Positions 1 to 9,121 of a stretch of DNA of 64,000 nt are shown here, piece by piece. The notes below the pieces were generated by a model. That model was given only the letters and a program-made list of their open reading frames with translations. It was not told the origin of the DNA and ran no database searches. A program made the position numbers and the translations under genes. Source of the DNA: Streptococcaceae bacterium ESL0729 (GTDB taxonomy: Bacteria; Bacillota; Bacilli; Lactobacillales; Streptococcaceae); contig CP113924.1 in NCBI GenBank assembly GCA_029391995.1, positions 713,001 through 777,000 of the forward strand. The letters are read 5' to 3'. Numbering within the stretch: position 1 is the stretch's first letter; every line of letters starts with the position of its first letter.

Positions 1-375
1 AAATATAAATATTATTAATATACTTAAATATATAAAATATATTAATTAAAATAATAAAAAAATTAACTATATTAAATATATTTAAAAATAAATATTATAA
101 TTAACATCTACTTCCGCAAATAAGCATTAGCGGAAGTAGAAAAGAAAACCAAAATTAAGATATGTAATATATATTATTTTACAAAATCAATTAGTAAAAA
201 ACTTAAATATATAAAATAAATTAAATATTTAAATTAAATGCACAAAATAATAAATACTTATATTAAAATGTAAACTTTCAACTTTTTTCTTCTTTTCTTA
301 AATAAAGTTGATAATACAAAAAAATCAATCTGTAAAATGCAGAAGAGAGATAAATGAAGTAGATTCTAAAAAATA
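1..375. other. AT-rich intergenic stretch
   Basis: No gene is visible. The first 280 bases are almost pure A/T runs apart from one G/C-containing inverted repeat at 107-140. It lies downstream of the ldh terminator. I see no conserved coding signal on either strand. Confidence 0.6.
107..140. repeat. Isolated perfect hairpin in AT-rich DNA
   Basis: TCTACTTCCGC (107-117) is the exact reverse complement of GCGGAAGTAGA (130-140), with a 12-nt loop. The + side is followed by AAAAG rather than a T run, so it is not a classical terminator on that strand; the - side is followed by TGTTAATTATAA. Its function is unknown. Confidence 0.7.
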
Positions 376-409
376 CAATAAAAAACCTCCCTACACAAGT
401 AGAGAGGTT
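376..409 (-). terminator. ldh intrinsic terminator
   Basis: On the - strand AACCTCTCTAC pairs with GTAGGGAGGTT (one wobble pair) around a short loop and is followed by TTTTATTG. It lies 23 bases after the ldh stop codon. Confidence 0.85.
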
Positions 410-431
410 AATGTTAGTTATCGAATGACGA

Positions 432-1439
<1,008 letters not shown>

Positions 1440-1447
1440 TTAATTTG

Positions 1448-1471
1448 GATGGTTCTTGGAGAAAAACCATC
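1448..1471 (-). repeat. ldh 5'-UTR inverted repeat
   Basis: GATGGTT (1448-1454) and AACCATC (1465-1471) form a 7-bp stem with a 10-nt loop in the untranslated leader of ldh, between the promoter and the ribosome site. It could stabilise the mRNA or be fortuitous. Confidence 0.4.
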
Positions 1472-1481
1472 AGACAGGTCA

Positions 1482-1510
1482 ATTATACCACTTCGTTTAT
1501 GCTTTGTCAT
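1482..1510 (-). promoter_or_regulatory. ldh: ldh promoter
   Basis: On the - strand ATGACA, a 17-base spacer and TATAAT with an extended TGG just before the -10 box. This is the strongest promoter-like sequence upstream of ldh. Confidence 0.75.
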
Positions 1511-1550
1511 TCGATTAACAAAGATTTTAAGTAGATTTTAAAGACAGCCT

Positions 1551-1572
1551 CAAAAAATTGTTATAAACAATT
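1551..1572 (-). terminator. Weak terminator after rqcH
   Basis: On the - strand AATTGTT pairs with AACAATT around a 3-nt loop and runs into TTTT. The stem is AT-only, so efficiency may be low. Confidence 0.5.
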
Positions 1573-1615
1573 CACTTTATAATGCAACACCATACATAAT
1601 GCTAGGATGATAGGT

Positions 1616-3265
1616 TTAGCTTTCATCCTTCATTTCCTTGATTCTCTCAAGGTCAGGTGTAACCCGAAGGGTCTTTTGGCCAGTATAGGTGACAAAACCT
1701 GGAGCAGAGCCAGCAGGCTTATTTAATTTTTTAATCTCAATCATATCAACTTGGACCAGGTTTGACATTCTTGCCTTAGAGAAATAGGCAGCAAGCATGG
1801 CAGCTTCTGTAACGACCTCATCACTTGGACTAGGGTTATCTCTTAGGACAACATGACTTCCTGCAAGATCCTTGGCATGGAACCAAAGGTCATTTTTCCG
1901 GGCAATCTTATGGGTCAACTGCTCATTTTGCAGGTTGTTTTTCCCAACTAAGATTAGACTTCCATCACTTGCGATATATCGCTCAGGATCCTTAAGTTTC
2001 TGGCGTTTATTATCCCTTTTTCTAAGTTTAATATAGCCTGTTTGGATTAACTCTTCCTTGATTTCAGCGATTTCGGATAAGTCAGCCTGGGCCAGGGAAT
2101 TTTCAACACTTTCCAGGTATAAAATAGCCCGTTTGGTCTGTTCAATTTGACTGTTGAGATATTTAACTGCCTGCTTTAGCTTTTGATACTTGTGGAAGTA
2201 TTTTTGAGCATTTTGGTTGGGCGTTAAGGCCTTATTTAGAGCTATTTCAATCTTTTGGCCGTCATAGTAGTTATCAAGGATGACAGAATCCTTGTTGTTT
2301 GGTACCTGATGGAGGAAGGTTGTAAGAAGCTCTCCCTTTTGCCTGAAGCTTTCAGCCTTGTCGGTTGCCTTAAGTTCACGCTCTTGTTTCTTGAGTTTTT
2401 GGCGGTTCTTTTTAAGCTCATTGTCAACCTTACGGATAACCTCGCTTGCTACCTGGCGAACCCGGTCACGCTCAGCCTTATCTGAATAATAGGCATCTAA
2501 AAGCTCAGATAGATTATCATAAGCTAGATAATCATCGGCTAATTTGAGGGCCGAAAAATTGTCACTTGAGGGATAAAGAGATGGGCATAGATTGTTGATA
2601 AAATCATGGAAGGACTTTATCTTCTCATTGGGAAGAAGCCTTTTTTCAAGGGCTATTGCCGTATCTCGTCCTAGACCTTGAAAGGCCTTCTGCAAATTAT
2701 CCTCAGTATTTAAGATATCAAATAATTTATCATCACTTACAGTAAAAGGATTAATCTTACTGTCACTAGGTGGTGCCAAATAGGTACTTCCTGGAAGAAT
2801 GGTCCGGTAGGCATTTTGCGAGAATCCCACATGCTTGATTGATTCAAGAATCTTGTTTGATTTTCGATCAACCAAAAGAATATTTGAATGTTTACCCATA
2901 ATTTCACAGATTAGGGCAATCTCCATGGCATCTCCGATTTCATTCTTGCTGGAAATTTCAAAGATAATCTGCCTATCGTTTTCAACCTGCTCGATACTGT
3001 TAATGAGAGCACCATTTAGGTACTTTCTCAAAATCATTACAAAGGTTGTAGGAGTCTTTGGGTTCTCAAAAATGGTCTTGGTCAGCTGAATACGACCAAA
3101 ACTTGGGTGGGCAGACAAAAGAAGCTTGTGGGTCTTACCATTCCCCCTAATTGTTAAAACCAGCTCCTTATCAAAGGGTTGGTTTATTTTTTGAATTCGT
3201 CCACCAGTCAGACTACTCCTGAGTTCAGAGGTCATATAGTGGAGAAAAATACCATCAAAAGCCAT
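1616..3265 (-). CDS. rqcH: NFACT family protein RqcH / FbpA
   Basis: A 549-residue homologue of Rqc2. In Firmicutes RqcH binds obstructed 50S subunits carrying peptidyl-tRNA and adds C-terminal alanine tails that mark stalled nascent chains for degradation; streptococcal members were first named fibronectin-binding protein (FbpA/PavA). Visible are the N-terminal NFACT-N region (MAFDGIFLHYM start, about 1-180), helix-hairpin and long charged coiled coil (about 260-400), and the C-terminal NFACT-R domain with the DLWFHAKDLAGSHV motif. It starts one base after the stop of the upstream small gene, so the two are translationally coupled. A surface role cannot be judged from sequence; there is no signal peptide. 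Confidence 0.92.
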   Translation of the reverse strand: MAFDGIFLHYMTSELRSSLTGGRIQKINQPFDKELVLTIRGNGKTHKLLLSAHPSFGRIQLTKTIFENPKTPTTFVMILRKYLNGALINSIEQVENDRQIIFEISSKNEIGDAMEIALICEIMGKHSNILLVDRKSNKILESIKHVGFSQNAYRTILPGSTYLAPPSDSKINPFTVSDDKLFDILNTEDNLQKAFQGLGRDTAIALEKRLLPNEKIKSFHDFINNLCPSLYPSSDNFSALKLADDYLAYDNLSELLDAYYSDKAERDRVRQVASEVIRKVDNELKKNRQKLKKQERELKATDKAESFRQKGELLTTFLHQVPNNKDSVILDNYYDGQKIEIALNKALTPNQNAQKYFHKYQKLKQAVKYLNSQIEQTKRAILYLESVENSLAQADLSEIAEIKEELIQTGYIKLRKRDNKRQKLKDPERYIASDGSLILVGKNNLQNEQLTHKIARKNDLWFHAKDLAGSHVVLRDNPSPSDEVVTEAAMLAAYFSKARMSNLVQVDMIEIKKLNKPAGSAPGFVTYTGQKTLRVTPDLERIKEMKDES

Positions 3266-3266
3266 G

Positions 3267-3617
3267 TTATTTATTCCTAAAATCTATTATTTCGAAATTA
3301 CGATCAAGACTTTCATAGTCACATGTTAAGAAAAGCCTGTAATTTTCGAGTGATAGCTTCATTTTATCAGATAGATAATTCTTTGAATAGCCTTTAAAGG
3401 CCATAGACCCTAAATCACTATCCATCTCTTCATCATAAACAGGGTCTACAAAGTCAGGATCTACAATCAAGATTCTAAAGTGATTAAAGAGCGAACATGA
3501 ACCCTTTCTGGAATGAATTCCATTTCCATCATCCATGTCAAAGATTAGTTTTGCAGGCTGGTCACCAATCATTTTATTAATTTTTTCTTGTACATTTTCA
3601 GTCATTTTTAAATACAT
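3267..3617 (-). CDS. Iron-sulfur cluster biosynthesis (HesB/YadR-like) family protein
   Basis: A 116-residue protein of the type annotated in streptococci as iron-sulfur cluster biosynthesis family protein (related to B. subtilis YqkB). It shows the KLIFDMDDGNG block, the SRKGSCSLF block and the LGSMAFKGYSKNYL block; it lacks the three-cysteine pattern of true A-type carriers (only two Cys), so the biochemical role is uncertain. The start ATG (MYLK) has GGGAGG 5 bases upstream; a second ATG four codons later is too far from the site. It forms an operon with rqcH. Confidence 0.75.
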   Translation of the reverse strand: MYLKMTENVQEKINKMIGDQPAKLIFDMDDGNGIHSRKGSCSLFNHFRILIVDPDFVDPVYDEEMDSDLGSMAFKGYSKNYLSDKMKLSLENYRLFLTCDYESLDRNFEIIDFRNK

Positions 3618-3665
3618 AAATACCTCCCTTACCCCCTCATTCTATCACTTTAGGCACGAATTTTC

Positions 3666-3694
3666 TTGCGTGAGGACTTGCTTTTAGGTATAAT
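3666..3694 (+). promoter_or_regulatory. Promoter of the ABC importer operon
   Basis: TTGCGT, 17 bases, TATAAT. The leader is only about 40 bases long and holds no T-box or other recognisable riboswitch. Confidence 0.6.
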
Positions 3695-3741
3695 TAGGAA
3701 ATTAGTAATTTTCTAGTTATTTTAGGAGGGAGAAGGATGAT

Positions 3742-4227
3742 TTGAGAACCGATGCGAGGAAACTTTCAAGAGATTTGAAGCTTGTTTTAGGAATTTTGAT
3801 ACTTATTTTTCTATTTTTGATTCCAAGTTTCAGAAAAAATATCAGGGCCGAGCAACTTGATGCCATATTAAATGTTGCGACCAATGATAAGATTGAAGAC
3901 ATTTCCACCCAAGACATCAGCCAGCTTTTAGATAATAATCTAGCTACAACAGTTATTTTTATAAACCCCAAGAATGAGGCTTTAAATCAAAAATTTTATG
4001 ATTATGTCAGCCAAAGCAAGGGGAATACTAAATTAAACCGTAAGATCTATATTTACGAGGAAATTTACCCCAATAAGCTAGTTGAAGATTTAAAGGTTGA
4101 TATGGATAATAAAATCCCTGTTGTTTTCTTTGAGGGAGACAAGAAAACAAAGGTAATTTACTTTGACCTTTCAAGCAACCTTGATCAGGATTTTGCTGAC
4201 AAGCTTAATAAAATGTCATTACAATAG
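3742..4227 (+). CDS. Membrane-anchored protein of the TrpXYZ-like ABC operon
   Basis: 161 residues with one N-terminal membrane segment (about 14-28) and an extracytoplasmic domain. The order of strands and helices, with TTVIFINP followed by IPVVFFEG (a cis-proline-like position), looks thioredoxin-like, but there is no cysteine at all, so it cannot be a redox enzyme. The start is TTG with AAGGA 4 bases upstream (AGGAGGG lies further up); an ATG at 3737 hits a stop at once. It is first in an operon with an ABC importer, so an accessory or partner role is inferred. I do not recognise a named family. Confidence 0.6.
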   Translation: MRTDARKLSRDLKLVLGILILIFLFLIPSFRKNIRAEQLDAILNVATNDKIEDISTQDISQLLDNNLATTVIFINPKNEALNQKFYDYVSQSKGNTKLNRKIYIYEEIYPNKLVEDLKVDMDNKIPVVFFEGDKKTKVIYFDLSSNLDQDFADKLNKMSLQ

Positions 4228-4247
4228 GAAGAATTTAGGAGAAAACT

Positions 4248-5231
4248 ATGAAAAACAAGAAACTAGTCTTTACCGTCCTTGGTCTGGTAATCCTTACCTT
4301 GGGTGCCCTTATCCTGCCCCAGCTTAATAAGAAGAAGGAAGCAAAAGATGATAAGCAGCAAATCGGTGTTTTACAGTTTGTAACCCATCCAGCTCTTGAT
4401 GAAATATATAAGGGAGTCAAAGATGGTCTGGCTGAATCAGGTTTTAAGGATATTAAGATTAACTTTTTAAACGGTGAAGGAGACCAAAGCAAACTCCAAA
4501 CCATGAGTAAGGAGCTTGTAGCCCAGAAAAATGATGCCTTAATTGGGATTGCAACCCCAGCTGCCCAAAGCCTTGCTAACGCAACAACAAGTATTCCAAT
4601 CATTATGGGTGCTGTAAGTGACCCTGTGGGAGCTAAACTTATCAGTAATCTTGAAAAACCTGATAAGAATATTACAGGTGTATCAGACAAGTTCCCTGTG
4701 GACAAGCAGCTTGACCTTATGAAGGAGGTCCTACCAGATCTTAAGACTGTGGGTGTCCTTTACTCAAGTAGCGAGGATAATTCTAAGTCACAGGTGGCTG
4801 AATTTAAAAAAGCAGCAGAAGCTTCTGGTATTGAGGTCATTGAGTATGCGGTACCTTCAACAAATGAAATCTCAGCAACCATGGAGGTCGCAAGCTCTAA
4901 GGTTGATGCCTTCTACACACCGATGGATAACACTGTAGCTAGTGCCTTTCCAACAGTTATTAACATTGCCAACAAGGCCAAGAAACCTGTCTTCCCAAGT
5001 GTTGATACCATGGTTGAACAAGGTGGTCTAGCAGCTGTAGCCATTAACCAATACGATCTTGGTAAGGCTACTGGAAAAATGGCTGCCAAGGTTCTTAAGG
5101 GAGAAAAAATTTCAAGTCTTCCAGTTGAAGAATTTAGCGAAGTTAAGCCAGTTGTCAATGAAGATGCAGCACAAAAACTTGGCATTACCCTACCAGAAAA
5201 ATTACTGGCTGAGGCTGACAAGGTAAAATAA
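4248..5231 (+). CDS. ABC transporter substrate-binding protein (TrpX-like)
   Basis: 327 residues of the COG2984 binding-protein family, which in streptococci and lactococci includes the predicted tryptophan binder TrpX. The fold is visible from IGVLQFVTHPALDEIYKGV (about 39-57) onward, with the repeated two-lobed periplasmic-binding pattern. Unusually there is no cysteine anywhere, so it is not a lipoprotein; an uncleaved hydrophobic N-terminus (about 5-24) must anchor it. The ligand is unproven: no tryptophan T-box precedes the operon. A hairpin directly after the gene probably sets its excess over the permease and ATPase. Confidence 0.85.
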   Translation: MKNKKLVFTVLGLVILTLGALILPQLNKKKEAKDDKQQIGVLQFVTHPALDEIYKGVKDGLAESGFKDIKINFLNGEGDQSKLQTMSKELVAQKNDALIGIATPAAQSLANATTSIPIIMGAVSDPVGAKLISNLEKPDKNITGVSDKFPVDKQLDLMKEVLPDLKTVGVLYSSSEDNSKSQVAEFKKAAEASGIEVIEYAVPSTNEISATMEVASSKVDAFYTPMDNTVASAFPTVINIANKAKKPVFPSVDTMVEQGGLAAVAINQYDLGKATGKMAAKVLKGEKISSLPVEEFSEVKPVVNEDAAQKLGITLPEKLLAEADKVK

Positions 5232-5237
5232 AAGATA

Positions 5238-5265
5238 AAACTCGTGACCTTAATCGCGAGTTTTT
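5238..5265 (+). terminator. Intra-operon terminator/attenuator
   Basis: AAACTCG (5238-5244) pairs with CGAGTTT (5257-5263) and is followed by TTCC. It lies between the binding-protein and permease genes, a common arrangement for raising binding-protein stoichiometry. Confidence 0.65.
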
Positions 5266-5300
5266 CCTAATAAATCAAGTAAGAACACAGAGGATAATTT

Positions 5301-6179
5301 ATGATTTTATCAACCATCAATCAAGGTTTATTGTGGGCCATCTTAGGGCTTGGAATATACCTGACCTTCAGGATTTTAAACTTTCCTGATATGACCGCAG
5401 AAGGTTCTTTTCCCCTCGGAGGGGCTGTCGCTGTAACCATGATTAGCCATGGTTTTAACCCAGTCATCTCAACTCTTGCGGCCTTTTTAGCAGGAGCTCT
5501 TGCAGGACTTACTACAGGCCTTTTATATACCAAAGGGCGGGTTCCAACCCTTCTAGCAGGTATTCTTGTTATGACTTCTTGTAATTCCATCATGCTTATG
5601 ATTATGGGACGGGCTAATTTGGGCCTTTTAGACAATAAACGCCTGCAGGACTACCTACCCTTTGAAAACCCAGACCTTGCAATCTTGGTTCTTGGACTTT
5701 TGGCTGCAACTTTTGTCATTGGCCTTATGATTTTCTTCCTAAATACCAATTTAGGCCAGGCCTTTGTAGCCACTGGAGACAATTCAGACATGGCCCAATC
5801 TTTAGGGATTAATACAGGTAAGATGGAGCTTTTAGGCCTTGTTTTGTCAAATGGTATCATAGGTCTTGCTGGTGGCCTTATAAGCCAAAGTGACGGCTAT
5901 GCTGACATTAACAAGGGAATTGGAGTCATTGTAATCGGTCTTGCAAGTATTATCATTGGAGAGGTCTTCTTTGCCAATGTAAGCTTACTTGAGCGTTTAA
6001 TGGCCATTGTGATTGGAAGTATTTTCTACCAAATCATTATCATGCTGATTATTCGCTTAGGCTTCAATACCAACTACCTAAAATTATTCAGTGCAATCAT
6101 CCTTGCCATCTGTCTAATTATCCCAACATTAAAGGACAAATTTTTCAAGGGGGTCAAGATAAATGCAGGCAATAATTGA
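5301..6179 (+). CDS. ABC transporter permease (TrpY-like)
   Basis: 292 residues, about nine hydrophobic segments, of the COG4120 permease family that always pairs with COG2984 binding proteins and COG1101 ATPases. The N-terminus LSTINQGLLWAILGLGIYLTF and the DMTAEGSFPLGGAV block are typical. Its last 17 bases overlap the ATPase start, so the two are co-translated. Inner-membrane channel of the importer. Confidence 0.9.
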   Translation: MILSTINQGLLWAILGLGIYLTFRILNFPDMTAEGSFPLGGAVAVTMISHGFNPVISTLAAFLAGALAGLTTGLLYTKGRVPTLLAGILVMTSCNSIMLMIMGRANLGLLDNKRLQDYLPFENPDLAILVLGLLAATFVIGLMIFFLNTNLGQAFVATGDNSDMAQSLGINTGKMELLGLVLSNGIIGLAGGLISQSDGYADINKGIGVIVIGLASIIIGEVFFANVSLLERLMAIVIGSIFYQIIIMLIIRLGFNTNYLKLFSAIILAICLIIPTLKDKFFKGVKINAGNN

Positions 6180-6921
6180 GTTAAAAAACGCGACCAAGAT
6201 AGTTGATAATGGTAGCGATGAACAAAAGGTAATCCTAGATCAAGTAAACTTGACCATTAACCAGGGTGACTTCATTACAGTCCTTGGGGGAAATGGTGCT
6301 GGTAAGTCTACTCTCTTTAATACCATTGCTGGAAATCTGACTCTTACAAGCGGCCAGGTCTTCATCATGGGTGAGGATATGACCAAAAAAACACCTGAAG
6401 TTCGGGCCAAATACATTTCAAGGGTCTTTCAAGATCCTAAGATGGGAACAGCTCCCCGAATGACATTGGCTGAAAATCTAGCTGTGGCAAGACTTCGAGG
6501 TGAAAAAAGACGACTTGTGCCCAGACGACTTGCAAGCTATAAAAAAGAGTTTACTGAATTGGCCTCAAAAATCGGCAATGGCCTTGAAAAACACATTGAT
6601 ACGCCAGCAGGAAATCTTTCAGGCGGTCAAAGGCAGGCCCTAAGTCTTCTTATGGCAACCATTAAAAAACCAGATCTTCTACTCTTGGATGAACATACAG
6701 CAGCCCTTGATCCGAAAACAAGTAAGTCCTTAATGAAGCTTACTGATGAACTGGTCAAAAAAGACCAACTAACAGCCCTTATGATTACCCATCATATGGA
6801 AGATGCCCTAAAATACGGCAATCGCCTCCTAGTCATGCAGGACGGAAAAATCGCCCAGGACTTGAACAGTCAGGAAAAAGCTAAGCTAAGCATTCAGGAC
6901 TTTTATCAGATATTTGAGTAA
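6163..6921 (+). CDS. ABC transporter ATP-binding protein (TrpZ-like)
   Basis: 252 residues of the COG1101 family. Walker A GGNGAGKST is at 42-50, the signature LSGGQ at 152-156 and Walker B with DEH at 171-178, followed by TAALDP. It powers uptake by the preceding binding protein and permease. It overlaps the permease gene by 17 bases and ends at a strong terminator. Confidence 0.93.
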   Translation: MQAIIELKNATKIVDNGSDEQKVILDQVNLTINQGDFITVLGGNGAGKSTLFNTIAGNLTLTSGQVFIMGEDMTKKTPEVRAKYISRVFQDPKMGTAPRMTLAENLAVARLRGEKRRLVPRRLASYKKEFTELASKIGNGLEKHIDTPAGNLSGGQRQALSLLMATIKKPDLLLLDEHTAALDPKTSKSLMKLTDELVKKDQLTALMITHHMEDALKYGNRLLVMQDGKIAQDLNSQEKAKLSIQDFYQIFE

Positions 6922-6948
6922 AAAAACGTTCGCAAAGCGAACGTTTTT
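6922..6948 (+). terminator. Operon terminator
   Basis: AAAAACGTTCGC and GCGAACGTTTTT form a perfect 12-bp stem with a 3-nt loop that starts at the base after the ATPase stop codon. Confidence 0.95.
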
Positions 6949-7054
6949 AGTTTTCTATCCAAATCCTAAATTGTAAGTTTTTTTCTTTGGACTAGCTTAA
7001 ATATTACTAGGCACAGCAAGTAGATTAGCAATTGACCCAAACCTATATATCTAA

Positions 7055-7959
7055 TCAGGTATAAGTTTACAGGCTCAAAATCCTGAATTTAATGCTGAAA
7101 GGGCCAAGGGAATTGTAGATAAACTAACTACAGGCGACACTTTTTCAGATGTTTCGTGGATGTTAGGAGAACCTATTGTAAATTTCAGCCAATCTGTTGT
7201 AGATGATACTATTGAGGCCAACGCTCGTTTTCATTCAAAGGTTGGTTTAAGACCGCTTATTGTTAGGAGGACATCAGGACATGCTTGCGATTGGTGTGCT
7301 AACCTTGCTGGCAGCTATGATTATCCTTACGGTATGCCTAAAGATGTGTTTAGGAGACATGAACGTTGTAGGTGCGTGACTGAATATAAACCAGATAAAA
7401 ATAGAAAGCAAAATATTTGGTCAAAGGAATGGCAAGATAATAGAAAAAATGATAGAGTTGAGACAAAAAAGAGCAGGTTCCTGAAGCTTTTAAAATGCCG
7501 AAAATTAAGGCAAGTGGAGCTCTTAATAGGTATGGCAAAGAATTTGATGCTTTTGAGTCAATTGGTCATAAAGAAGCATTGGGAAAGAAGATGTATATCC
7601 AGTTTGCTCAAAGAAAGGACATGGATGCGGCGGGGCTTATCTCAAAGAATGGAGGTGTTCCGCTGAAGGATGCCCTCCAAGTTTACCAACATGTTTTTAG
7701 GGATGACCATCTTCTTGAAGTGGGAAAAATTGGGATGTTTGATCCTGACTATGATATAGCCCAGTCCTTTTCAAGGATTTTTGCAGGAAAGCCCGAATCT
7801 CACGACTTAACTATGATTAAGCATGAATTGTTAGAGTCAAAAATTATGAGAGCGAATCCGAATATGATTTACAATGATGCTCATAGGTTAACAAATAAGA
7901 CCTATAATTATTTGGAAGAATTAGACGAATGGAAAGACAGGAGGAGTGGCGGTGATTGA
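7055..7959 (+). pseudogene. Phage minor capsid (MuF-type) protein with C-terminal toxin-like domain, truncated and frameshifted
   Basis: Open from 7055 (a stop TAA precedes at 7052) with the 5' part missing. The first frame (7055 to about 7470) gives the end of a phage head-morphogenesis protein: EPIVNFSQSVVDDTIEANA, then SGHACDWC and HERCRCV, the Cys/His knot typical of these proteins. The C-terminal domain continues in the -1 frame to 7959 (KIKASGALNRYGKEFDAF and onward). The switch falls in an A run at 7465-7470 with the heptamer A AAA AAG. The second domain carries HELLE followed 16 residues later by H and then YNY, which I have seen as a conserved tail of phage minor capsid proteins but cannot assign to a named toxin family. 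Such MuF-toxin fusions are known in temperate phages. The missing N-terminus makes this a remnant whatever the frameshift does. Confidence 0.75.
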
Positions 7960-8203
7960 TTTAAAAAAGAATAAAGTAACAGATAAAGAAATTATTTATG
8001 ACTACTATCTTTCTGATCTTGGTGATTTTTCTGATGAGGGGATTCATGGTATAATTTCGGTTAAAAAATCCGACCTTAGTTATAAGGTTATTAAAAACGA
8101 TGAACATCCCTGGTTTAAGTCAACGCATTCTAAAGTAAGGCGTGCAATCCATGGTTTTATAAAAAAGGATTCGTATCCTGAAACATGGTTCACTCCAGAC
8201 TAA
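7952..8203 (+). CDS. Small acidic protein, candidate immunity to the preceding toxin domain
   Basis: 83 residues from GTG at 7952, which has AGGAGG 7 bases upstream; a GTG at 7946 is too close to the site. It overlaps the toxin reading frame by 8 bases and is followed at once by a terminator, the usual place of an immunity gene in a toxin-immunity cassette. I recognise no domain: the sequence begins MIDLKKNKVTDKE and ends ETWFTPD, mixed alpha/beta with several aromatic residues, no membrane segment. The immunity role is inferred only from position. Confidence 0.55.
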   Translation: MIDLKKNKVTDKEIIYDYYLSDLGDFSDEGIHGIISVKKSDLSYKVIKNDEHPWFKSTHSKVRRAIHGFIKKDSYPETWFTPD

Positions 8204-8204
8204 C

Positions 8205-8234
8205 AAGCACTAGCATGAGCTAAGTGCTTTTTTT
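8205..8234 (+). terminator. Phage-type terminator
   Basis: AAGCACTAGC pairs with GCT(A)AGTGCTT (one bulge) followed by TTTTTTT. It belongs to a set of similar terminators in both phage islands (AGCACT...AGTGCT). Confidence 0.85.
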
Positions 8235-8257
8235 GTGCAGTCAGGAGGACGAATGCA

Positions 8258-8413
8258 ATGAACACAGAAGAATTTATTGAAAAAGTAAAGAAAGAAATCA
8301 GTAACTATGTAAGAGTAACTGAACGAGAAGACCTAGTAACGCCTGAAGACATTTACACAGTTTGGTACTGCAAGACTATTCAGAATCACAAAGGCCTATT
8401 TGGTACTCCTTAG
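8258..8413 (+). pseudogene. Truncated DUF6275-type phage protein
   Basis: ATG at 8258 with AGGAGG 9 bases upstream opens a 51-codon frame (MNTEEFIEKVKKEISNYV...IYTVWYCKTIQNHKGLF) resembling the small DUF6275 phage proteins found beside minor capsid genes. The conserved C-terminal third is missing: the frame stops at a junction (about 8412) where sequence homologous to the second phage island begins. Confidence 0.6.
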
Positions 8414-8571
8414 AGAGAAGTACAATAAAAACCCCGATGTCAGGGAAAAGAATAAAACTCAATATTATAGCGATCTTGAGCGTGACCGTACGAAGTACCG
8501 AGAAGTCAAGAATATTTTAGGTAAATCAGCACCCAAAACATTGGAGGAATACCGAAATATTAGGTATAATG
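8412..8571 (+). repeat. 160-bp dispersed inverted repeat, left copy
   Basis: Aligns without gaps to the complement of 25691-25850. The last 120 bases differ at a single position (GCGTGACC against GCATGACC); the first 40 differ at about seven. Both copies encode the same stretch of a minor capsid protein (KNKTQYYSDLE, EVKNILGKSAPKTLEEY). Confidence 0.9.
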
Positions 8572-8938
8572 GTGATAGTAAGTACAAGGAATTAATGCAG
8601 AATTACCGTGATTTCATAAAATGGAGTAATTCTAATTTCCCTAGTGAAAAATCGCTTAATGGACATTACAAAACCCATGGAAAAGAGTTCGGGAATATTT
8701 CTAAAGAAGAGTATATAAATAAAGCTGTTAATCTACTAGCTGAACCTATTTCAGATAAAATATTGGGTTATGAGTATAACGGAAGACGTGTACGCTACGA
8801 TAAAGAAAAAATATATTTAGTCTGGGTAATTTAATTAAAGGAAGTATTACTACGTTATTTAAACCAGATGAGGGAGTTGATTATTTTGAAAAGAATAAAG
8901 AGCGAGACACCAGAAATTCAAAAAGTAAAATGGATTGA
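8412..8938 (+). pseudogene. Minor capsid fragment with BECR-type (barnase/EndoU/colicin-like) toxin domain, frameshifted
   Basis: A minor-capsid linker (REKYNKNPDVREKNKT) leads into a C-terminal domain with LNGHYKTHGKEFG, EYINKAVNLL and RVRYDKEK, the pattern of phage toxins of the barnase-EndoU-colicin-RelE (BECR) group. The frame ends early at 8834. Adding one A to the six-A run at 8806-8811 restores a continuous reading to TGA at 8936-8938 (NLIKGSITTLFKPDEG...), which is the expected end of this domain. So a one-base loss broke it. The upstream part is fused to a truncated DUF6275 gene at the repeat boundary. Confidence 0.7.
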
Positions 8939-9110
8939 CGGAGAAGAGTATGTAAATTGTCCGGTGTGTGGTACTATGACGGCTGTATATGATATTTGTG
9001 ACAATTGCGGGTGGCAAAATACTGGTGAAACAAATATCGACGGTGGCCCCAACAAAATGAAATTAGTTGAAGCACAGGAAGCTTACAAGCAAGGTTTACC
9101 AATTAGATAA
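8886..9110 (+). CDS. CPCC-type zinc-ribbon protein, candidate immunity
   Basis: 74 residues from TTG 8886, with AGGGAG 9 bases upstream; an in-frame ATG at 8868 has no ribosome site. The protein carries NCPVCG...CDNCGWQ and GPN, the pattern of the cysteine-rich CPCC family, with four cysteines placed for one zinc. It overlaps the 3' end of the reconstructed toxin frame by 53 bases and ends at a terminator, so it sits where an immunity gene is expected. Intact, unlike the toxin. Confidence 0.65.
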   Translation: MKRIKSETPEIQKVKWIDGEEYVNCPVCGTMTAVYDICDNCGWQNTGETNIDGGPNKMKLVEAQEAYKQGLPIR

Positions 9111-9121
9111 CAAAATAGGTT

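Noticed and set aside
3618-3741. T-box leader for the TrpXYZ-like operon
   Set aside because: The leader after the promoter is only about 40 bases and has no T-box sequence or specifier stem.
8806-8813. Programmed frameshift in the BECR-type toxin
   Set aside because: The local codons GAA AAA ATA do not form a good two-site slippery heptamer; a lost A is simpler.
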